From positions 1 to 64,000 of the forward strand of contig JAOSKI010000007.1 in NCBI GenBank assembly GCA_027493675.1: DNA of 64,000 bases, written 5' to 3'. Shown here in pieces: positions 58,489 through 64,000 of the stretch. Both the position numbers and the translations under genes were made by a program. How positions within the stretch are numbered: position 1 is the stretch's first letter; every line of letters begins with the position of its first letter. The notes under the pieces are model-generated. The model was not told the origin of the DNA and did no database searches. It worked only from the letters and a program-made list of their open reading frames with translations. The DNA comes from Microthrixaceae bacterium. GTDB taxonomy: Bacteria > Actinomycetota > Acidimicrobiia > Acidimicrobiales > Microtrichaceae.

Positions 58489-59283
58489 TGTCCGGTCCCC
58501 GTGACATCTGACGCAGGGCATTGGTCCTCCGACAACATGGCCTCGAGCACGGTGGCCACCGTCGACCCGTCGGTTCGCAGACCGGTCATCCTCCCGCTGT
58601 AGCGGATCCGCCCTCCAATGATCACCGAGACGTCGTGGGCGATTCGTTCGAGCTCTTCCAGGCGATGCGACGACAGGACGACGGTACGGCCCGCAGTCGC
58701 GAGCTGCTCCAGCACCACGCATACTTCCGTGGCGGCGATCGGATCGAGGCTCCGGGTCGGTTCGTCCAGGACGATCACGGGTGGGTCGTGCACCAGCGCC
58801 CTGGCGATTCCGAGCTTCGCGCGCATGCCTGTGGAGTAGCCGAAGACGAGCCGATCCCGGTCGCCAAGGCCGAATTCGGAGAGGAGTCGGTCTGCTCGGT
58901 CCTTCGCGACGCGTTTCGACAGCCCGTGGAGGATTCCGTGGAACTCGAGGTTCTGTCGGCCGGTCAGGCGCCAGTAGAGGGAGCGGTCGTCGGCGAGGAC
59001 GAGACCGAGCTTCCTGCCCGCAGATCGTCGGTCAGCGGTGGGGTCCGTGCCGGCGATGCGGACCTTGCCCGAATCCGGGCTGAGCAGGCCGCTGACGATC
59101 CGGATGAGCGTTGTCTTGCCGGCGCCGTTCGGACCGACCAGGCCATGGATCCGACCCCGGTGCGCGTGAAGCGTCACGTCGTCGAGTGCGCGTACTTCCG
59201 GAGCTGACAGCGGCGCGCAACAAGGACCTCATGACACCGGTCGGCGGTCGGTAGCTGCGGCAGACCCCCTCGATCTCGAGCAT
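58485..59283 (-). CDS. ABC transporter ATP-binding protein of the putative peptide exporter, frameshifted
   Basis: Starts MLEIEGVCRSYRPPTGVMRS. After a shift near 59210 it continues RGRIHGLVGPNGAGKTTLIR (Walker A), LGLVLADDRSLYWRLTGRQN (Q-loop region without a Gln at the usual place), FGYSTGMRAKLGIARALVHD (signature STGM), VIVLDEPTRSLDPIAATEV (Walker B) and VVLSSHRLEELERIAHD (H-loop). The STGM signature and short N-terminal strand resemble ABC-2 exporters for antibiotics or peptides. It lies 54 nt downstream of the PqqD-like gene. Confidence 0.85.
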
Positions 59284-59337
59284 CAGGGGGTCCGGGAACC
59301 GGTCGGGGCTGATTCGACCACAGGTGCGCTCCCCGGA

Positions 59338-59625
59338 TCACGCGGGCTCTGCGACCTCGATCGAGCCTTCGCTGAGGAGTTCGTCCAGGAAGGCATCCAC
59401 GTCATGTCGAAGTTGCTCGGTGGATACGTCCGTGAACCGGCTGCTGAGCATCCTCACGAGGCACTCCGCGCTGGCTTGGCGATCGAGCTCGGGCCACAGA
59501 ATGCTGGCTATCGGGTTCAGGGTGATCATCGAGGAACCGTCGGCGTCGAGCACGACCACGCGGTCGTCCACCCGATCCCAGGTGAGTCCGCCGGTGTGTC
59601 TGAAGGATTTCACGGAGCCGTTCAT
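59338..59625 (-). CDS. PqqD-like peptide chaperone (RiPP recognition element)
   Basis: 95 residues, intact. RVDDRVVVLDADGSSMITLN, PIASILWPELDRQASAECLV, SRFTDVSTEQLRHDVDAFLD and ELLSEGSIEVAEP follow the PqqD winged-helix pattern: a beta hairpin with V-L-D near the start, N-x-x-x-x-x-x-W in the first helix, and the C-terminal FLxxLxxxG helix. PqqD domains bind leader peptides and hand the core to modifying enzymes. It heads the exporter operon, divergent from the nucleotidyltransferase with 111 bp between starts. The ATG at 59625 gives the standard length. Confidence 0.85.
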   Translation of the reverse strand: MNGSVKSFRHTGGLTWDRVDDRVVVLDADGSSMITLNPIASILWPELDRQASAECLVRMLSSRFTDVSTEQLRHDVDAFLDELLSEGSIEVAEPA

Positions 59626-59724
59626 TGGTGTCGATGGTACCGCCGATCGGAGCGAGTGCGATCCGTCGGCAGGTGTGGTTCCGGCAATCACCCTCCGCCT
59701 GGTTCGGAATGCGGAGCCGACCGG

Positions 59725-59730
59725 TACGAT
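59725..59730 (+). promoter_or_regulatory. -10 element (TACGAT), leaderless start at 59737
   Basis: TACGAT is followed by 6 nt and the GTG of the nucleotidyltransferase gene, which has no Shine-Dalgarno. Confidence 0.5.
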
Positions 59731-59736
59731 CGATCC

Positions 59737-60944
59737 GTGATCGGGACCTCGATGGTGGCCGACGGCCGTGGCGGTGATCTTGGGGAGCACACCATGGGAG
59801 TGCTCGCCGGCATCGTGGCGGACCCGGATCGGGGCCTGGATCATCCGACGGACGATTCGAGTGGTGAGCTCCTGGCGGAGTTGGTGGAGCTCGCGCGATG
59901 CAACCGGGTGGAGGGCTCGCTTGCGATCGCGCTGAGGAGGCACCTCACGGAGATCCCGGCTGAGTTGGAAATGGCGTGCCGAAGAGCGAGCCTCGTGCAC
60001 CTCAGGACATCGAGGGCGCTGGGATCGATCGCCGCCGCTTTCGACGAACGCGGTATCCCGTGGGCTGTCGTGAAGGGCCCGGCAGTCTCCCGCCTGTGGC
60101 CCCACGGGACCGTGACGCGCACCTATGACGACCTGGACGTCCTCGTGTCACCATGCGACCTGCGGGCGGCAGCCGATGTGCTCCAGCAGATCGGGTTCGC
60201 TCACCGCAACCGGAACTGGGGTGGATTCACCGAACTCGGGGTGGCCGAGATCCCCTTTGACGACGGCTCCGTGGTCGTGGACCTCCACTGGAACCTCGTG
60301 GCCCTCCTGGCTCAGCGCCGTGACCTTCGTCTCGACACCGTGGATCTGTTGAGGCGCGCCGAGACCGTGGACCTGCACGGCTGCACGGCGCCGGTTCTGA
60401 GCGATCTCGATGCCTTCGTCCATCTCTGTTGTCATTCCGGCCTGGCTGGTGCCCGCAACCTTCGGATCCTCCGGGATGTGCACCTGACGGCCGCACTGGT
60501 CGATCCCGACGACGCTCGGCTGGCCCTTCACGATGCGGGCTGTGAGAGGCTCGCTGCTCCAGTGCTCGACCGTGCCGTGCGTTGGTTCGGGCCGGTGATC
60601 TCACCCGACGGCATCGAGAGCGACGCCAGGCACATCTGCGGGAATCCGAATTGATTCGCCTGAACCGCCTCGTCGACAGGATCTGGTCGGTCTCCCCGGC
60701 GACATCGCTACACCTACTCCGGAATGGTCCTGGAAGCCGGGCGTCCGAGCACATGGGCCACCACCCGGGCGTTGGCCGACAGGGCGGTCGTCTCGACGAG
60801 GGTCGTCTCGGCCTGCGTACTCCAACCTCGGAGGGTGGCATCCTGCACTGGGAGACGATCGGTGACCCGGATCGAGGCGCATCCTTGGAGCAGTACATGC
60901 GATACGTTTCGGACGTGGGTCGGCACACCACGTCAAGGCGCTGA
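59737..60944 (+). CDS. Nucleotidyltransferase-family protein (PF14907 type), frameshifted
   Basis: About 400 codons. Helical N-terminus LLAELVELARCNRVEGSLAI, then the nucleotidyltransferase core: RGIPWAVVKGPAVSRLWPHG, TYDDLDVLVSPCDLRAAADV (the D-x-D metal pair), VVVDLHWNLVAL (third acidic residue) and LSDLDAFVHLCCHSGLAGAR. One or two shifts after 60640 (HICGNPN) restore HLRESELIRLNRLVDRIWSV and a C-terminus LEQYMRYVSDVGRHTTSRR ending at 60944. PF14907 proteins commonly occur next to PqqD and HprK-like genes. The group transferred and its target are unknown. Confidence 0.82.
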
Positions 60945-60966
60945 TGCACAAGGGTGTGGGGGAAGG

Positions 60967-61944
60967 TCAGCGCGGATGGGAGCGATGAGCGTGCCCCGTA
61001 ACCTCGTAGAGCAACTCGGCGGCGCGCTCTACCCGCTCGGCCGGATCGGCAGCGTGGAAGAGCGCGACGCGTGGTCCGTTGGCGAGCCTCATCGCCGTGG
61101 GGAACCACGCTCGCATCGGCTCCACGAGCGCGGACAGCACGAATGCGCCCGCAAGCTGTTCCACGGTGTCGGTGGCGCTGATCAGGCTGATCCGGCCTCG
61201 CCCGGAGTCATGATCGCAGACCGCGACCGCGGTGATCCGCTCCTGTTCCGGATGCAGGTCGTGTTCGTCCAACTCGACACGACGACGGTCGTCCCCGGGC
61301 AGCACGCAGGCGGGATCGACCACGGTGGGCAGCACATCCGCCGGTACCGTGAGCACCCGCGGAACTCCTTGGGCGAGCACGTCGTCCCCAGAGGGGGTGA
61401 CGACCACCATGTCATCGCCCATCACGGTCATCCCGGCAAGCAGAGCCGCGTAGGTGAGCGTGGACTTCCCCGACCGCTGTCGGCCACCACCAACAGCGTC
61501 GTCTGCTCCGCGTCTTCGGTCGCATCGAGGTGCACAGCTGCGGAGTGGAGCAGGTAGCGGCCGCGCTGCATGTACAGGTGAGCGAGGACGAACAGCATGC
61601 TGTTGCGCACCGCGACCCAACGGCGATGCCCATCAGCCGGACCACCGAGCTCCACATGGTCGCGGCCGATCCTGGCGCTGAGGCCCCAGTGGTGACGGAA
61701 GTGGGCGGTGCCGTCGCCGACCCAGTGATCCCCGTAGGGCCCCTTGAAGTCAGGGAACCTTCGCGGTGCCACGGGGTTCCTCGGGGCCGATGTCGAGTCT
61801 CACCGCCACGCTCCGGGGCGTCGGGATCTGCCGGACGCTTGCCGATGACCCGGCTGACCAGGGCCAGATCCTCCGTGGTCGGGCGCGCACCAGCACCCTC
61901 ATCCCTGCCACCTCCAGAAGCCGCTCAGGGGGTGCGACGTCCAT
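60967..61944 (-). CDS. HprK-related Ser/Thr kinase-like protein, frameshifted
   Basis: About 325 codons. The N-terminal region LLEVAGMRVLVRARPTTEDL leads to DFKGPYGDHWVGDGTAHFRH and a segment with RNSMLFVLAHLYMQRGRYLL. Then comes HSAAVHLDATEDAEQTTLLV with a P-loop ADSGRGKSTLTYAALLAG. MTVMGDDMVVV is the capping Asp pair of HPr kinase (ADDxVxL type). Breaks fall near 61875, 61790 and 61470 (four G; five completes the P-loop). The ATG at 61944 has a TATCCT -10 element 8 nt upstream; the internal ATG at 61902 is an alternative. HprK-related kinases phosphorylate lasso precursors in some clusters; the substrate here is inferred to be a peptide. Confidence 0.78.
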
Positions 61945-61952
61945 GGCTGAGC

Positions 61953-61958
61953 AGGATA
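61953..61958 (-). promoter_or_regulatory. -10 element (TATCCT on minus strand) for HprK-like gene
   Basis: TATCCT read on the minus strand, followed by 8 nt and the ATG at 61944, a leaderless arrangement. It lies inside the codons before the preferred start of the divergent peptidase gene. Confidence 0.4.
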
Positions 61959-61987
61959 CCGGGCGTGGCTCGGTCGCAGCCGAGTCG

Positions 61988-62408
61988 ATGGCGCGGGTCC
62001 TCCGTCGGAGGGCCGCCTGCGGCGATCTCTGGATCCCTCTGGAGGGTCCTCCATGCTCCCCACGGTCGTGGCGCCAGCGGAGGGGCTGTGGAGGGTCGCA
62101 GAGCACCCCAGATGGGGTGAGGTGTGGGCGTTCGTGGACTCCGGGGGTCCATCACGGTTCATCGTGTGCTGGGCAGAGGCCGTGGAGGTCGCTGGATCAT
62201 GCGGGGTGACGGCGCCCCGCGGACGGATCCGCCGGTGTACGAGTCGGTTCTCGTGGGGCCGGTTCGACGGATGCGCCGCAACGGCCGCACGCACGATCTG
62301 GGTCGGTCCAGGCGCATGGCGGTCCGGCTGCAGGCCCGCCGGGTCCTGGGGGCGTTTCGTCGGCATCTGACGTACCGCCCGGCCAGTCGCAGCAACGGTC
62401 CTTGTTGA
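61988..62408 (+). CDS. S24/S26-like (LexA/signal-peptidase fold) peptidase, frameshifted
   Basis: Assembled from three frames: MARVLRRRAACGDLWIPLEG with PSMLPTVVAPAEGLWRVAEH (Ser nucleophile in SMLPT), then GEVWAFVDSGG, then VHRVLGRGRGGRWIMRGDGA with PPVYESVLVGPVRRMRRNG. The order SMxPT, GDxV-like, HRV, GDxxxxxDxPV and ivGxV is the S24/S26 pattern. The general-base Lys is not obvious; an Arg or the segment lost at a break may hold it. Breaks are near 62050 and 62155. There is no membrane anchor, so it would act in the cytosol. An ATG at 61943 is an alternative start. Candidate leader-removing protease of the locus. Confidence 0.65.
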
Positions 62409-62442
62409 GTCAAGAAAATCTTCGAGACACGCCTGAATTGGC

Positions 62443-62471
62443 TTGTTTGTGCCGACGTGGCTCACTACAGT
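62443..62471 (+). promoter_or_regulatory. Sigma-70-type promoter of the small peptide gene
   Basis: TTGTTT (-35) at 62443-62448 and TACAGT (-10) at 62466-62471 are separated by exactly 17 nt in an unusually AT-rich patch. The predicted transcript starts near 62478. Its ~70-nt leader has a small hairpin, ATGCCC-GAC-GGGCAT (62515-62529), just before the Shine-Dalgarno GGGAG. Confidence 0.6.
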
Positions 62472-62547
62472 CCAACTATTGGCAGTCCGCAGGAAGCTGT
62501 GGCGAGGAACAGGAATGCCCGACGGGCATGGAAATGGGAGCAGAAGC

Positions 62548-62645
62548 GTGAAGTACACAGCACCGAAGATCGAAGCCCGCTCCGACGTCAAGGGTCTGAT
62601 GAAGTGGGGGTGGTGGCGGCGGGGGTGGCGGCAGGGTACTGCTGA
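62548..62645 (+). CDS. Putative RiPP-like precursor peptide, one-base indel suspected
   Basis: GTG start with GGGAG 8 nt upstream. The first ~20 residues look like a leader: KYTAPKIEAR followed by VKGLMKW, i.e. the Y-x-x-P-x-I/V pattern common in PqqD-dependent precursors. The run at 62606-62610 has five G. With six, the peptide ends GVVAAGVAAGYC and stops at 62645 (about 32 residues). With four, it becomes a Gly-rich tail ending LLTGPRI, stopping at 62662, 2 nt from the terminator. With five, the frame runs straight through the terminator and on, which is unlikely. The first reading fits the deletion bias of this assembly. Flanked by its own promoter and terminator, as expected for an abundant substrate. 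Confidence 0.55.
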
Positions 62646-62663
62646 CCGGCCCCAGAATCTGAG

Positions 62664-62700
62664 CGAAGATGGACCGCGAGGTGTTCGCGGTCCATCTTCG
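62664..62700 (+). terminator. Strong hairpin terminator after the peptide gene
   Basis: A perfect 16-bp stem (CGAAGATGGACCGCGA paired with its complement at 62685-62700) and 5-nt loop. It shows that the upstream transcript ends here, so the peptide gene must be short. It could also serve the convergent GNAT gene. Confidence 0.8.
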
Positions 62701-62773
62701 CGGGTCCGAGCCCAGTCGCGGGTTTGCGTTCCCAGCGGTGGCGCGGTCAGGGCGGCTCGGGGTGTCGATAGGT

Positions 62774-63606
62774 TCAGAACCCAATGCGGTGAGCGATCCG
62801 TAGAGCGGTGCGTCGTAGACGTCTCTCTCCGGTACCCGCTGACGCAGGCGCAGGTTCACCGACGCCTGCGTCTCGACCCATCCCTGCTCGTCGGGAAGGG
62901 ACATGGGGTTCTCTCTGGACACGGATCCGACACGTACGCCGACGCCGTAGGCGAGTGCGATCTCCACCACCCTTGCGACGAGTGCCCAGCTGATGCCACG
63001 ACCACGTGCCCCGGGTGCGACGCGGACGTGTTCGAGGAGCAGGTATTGCGGTGTAAGTCCGGCGGTGAGCGCGGCTCCGTCGATTCCGTCGGGCCCGTCG
63101 TGGACCACCGCACCATGGCCGGTCACACACCGTTGGATGTACTTGCGCCTCGCTCTTGTGCCGGTGATGAAGCGGATCTCGTAGTCCGCGTACAGCTCGT
63201 CGAGCGCGCCGACGTCCAGAGGCGTGGCGACTCGCGTGCTGGGATCGCTCGGGTCCCACCTGCACTCGTCTGCCGGGGACACGATGCTGGGGAACCGGGC
63301 CACTTCGCCTATGCGTTCCATGTGCGCCAAGAGGGGTTCGACATCGTCGGGGTGACCGTCGAGGCTCACCGCGGAGACGCGCTCGACGGCCTGGGCCAGT
63401 GCGGGGCGCTCGGCGGGGTCCACCAGGTTCGGGTAGCCCCGCCAGATCGTCGGGCTGGACCTCGCGAGCACACAGCTCGACCTGCCCGCGCACACCGCTT
63501 TGACATCTCGAGGGTCGTCGGCGGAGAGCACCGCCGCCAGAGCCAGCGTCGAACGGGGCTCCCTACCGACCAGGTCGGTGATCAGGCGTCGATCAACCTT
63601 CTGCAC
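62774..63606 (-). CDS. GNAT-family N-acetyltransferase
   Basis: About 277 residues, two-part. An N-terminal domain (LITDLVGREPRSTLALAAVL, SPTIWRGYPNLVDPAERPAL) precedes a GNAT core with LLLEHVRVAPGARGRGISWA (acetyl-CoA motif A: V-x-P-x-x-R-G-x-G), ALVARVVEIALAYGVGVRVG and SLPDEQGWVETQASVNLRLR. The raw frame continues to 62476, antisense to the terminator and peptide gene. A missing T in GGGTTCTGA would end it at ALGF, 62774. It may modify a small molecule or protein; it is not clearly part of the peptide locus. Confidence 0.8.
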
Positions 63607-63692
63607 GAACCGAGGGTACCGGCGATCGCGACCGGCACGCAGCAGCGCACGCTCCGTGTGCCGGGTGCCGGGTGCCGGTGTGGGGGTGTGCC

Positions 63693-64000
<308 letters not shown>

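Noticed and set aside
57695-62700. Lasso-peptide cluster
   Set aside because: PqqD-like and HprK-like genes fit, but no asparagine-synthetase-like cyclase or transglutaminase-like leader protease is present.
62476-62773. C-terminal extension of the GNAT protein with a nine-Pro run
   Set aside because: It is antisense to the terminator and the peptide gene; a missing T near 62774 explains the read-through.

Overview
The window is about 64 kb of GC-rich DNA whose gene content points to an actinobacterium (Actinomycetota). The indicators are WS/DGAT acyltransferase, nitrobindin, DUF4333 and lipobox lipoproteins, MMPL transporter, MptA/B-like membrane mannosyltransferase, LAL-type LuxR regulator and eukaryote-like IleRS. 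Several genes appear to start without a leader, with a TANNNT -10 element 6-9 nt before ATG/GTG. The gene mix would fit Acidimicrobiia, but no taxonomic marker beyond rnpB is present, so this is inference. No phage, IS element, CRISPR array or tRNA was seen.

More than half of the genes are broken into several reading frames, including housekeeping genes such as ileS, pfkA and csp. Where the break can be placed it usually falls on a homopolymer one base too short or too long. I read these as sequencing or assembly indels, not as pseudogenes. Each broken gene is given as one feature, with its frame changes noted.

Layout. 0-7.5 kb: RidA, a LAL-LuxR regulator, an ABC-2 exporter, a UbiB kinase whose 3' end runs into a 26-nt tandem repeat with a 20-bp inverted copy, and a TetR regulator. 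7.5-11.4 kb: DedA, a GT-C glycosyltransferase, an asparaginase-like enzyme and a lipoprotein. 11.6-16.9 kb: a sulfur region with ArsR, SulP permease, sulfatase and the two siroheme enzymes (SUMT and precorrin-2 dehydrogenase), the latter behind a pair of palindromic operators. 16.9-19.6 kb: nitrobindin, WS/DGAT and a lipase-like hydrolase. 19.7-24.8 kb: an operon-like run of class III aminotransferase, DUF6206, saccharopine-dehydrogenase-like protein and FGGY kinase. 24.9-29.3 kb: small proteins, a Tat-secreted protein paired with a GMC oxidoreductase, and a secreted GH73 glucosaminidase. 29.3-37.5 kb: an apparently permuted alkaline-phosphatase-family protein, ThrH, DUF4333 lipoprotein, MMPL, 6-phosphofructokinase and MFS. 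37.6-44 kb: GH38 alpha-mannosidase, cold-shock protein, an AcpS-like protein, a short malonyl-CoA decarboxylase-like protein and a site-2 protease. 44.2-56.3 kb: a FtsX-type permease with a PH-like protein, ileS, NUDIX, PBP1A, a zinc-ribbon coiled-coil protein and a histidine phosphatase. 56.8-62.7 kb: an MBL hydrolase followed by the most interesting locus. The window ends with a GNAT protein and a partial RNase P RNA.

The standout is 57.7-62.7 kb. It holds an ABC exporter and PqqD-like chaperone (minus strand), a PF14907-type nucleotidyltransferase (plus), an HprK-related kinase (minus), a LexA/signal-peptidase-fold peptidase (plus), and a tiny gene with its own strong promoter, RBS and 16-bp terminator stem that looks like a peptide precursor. 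Together these suggest a ribosomally made, kinase- or nucleotidyl-modified and exported peptide. Related PqqD/HprK-related sets are known from annotation (the HPr-rel-A type), but I know of no characterised product.
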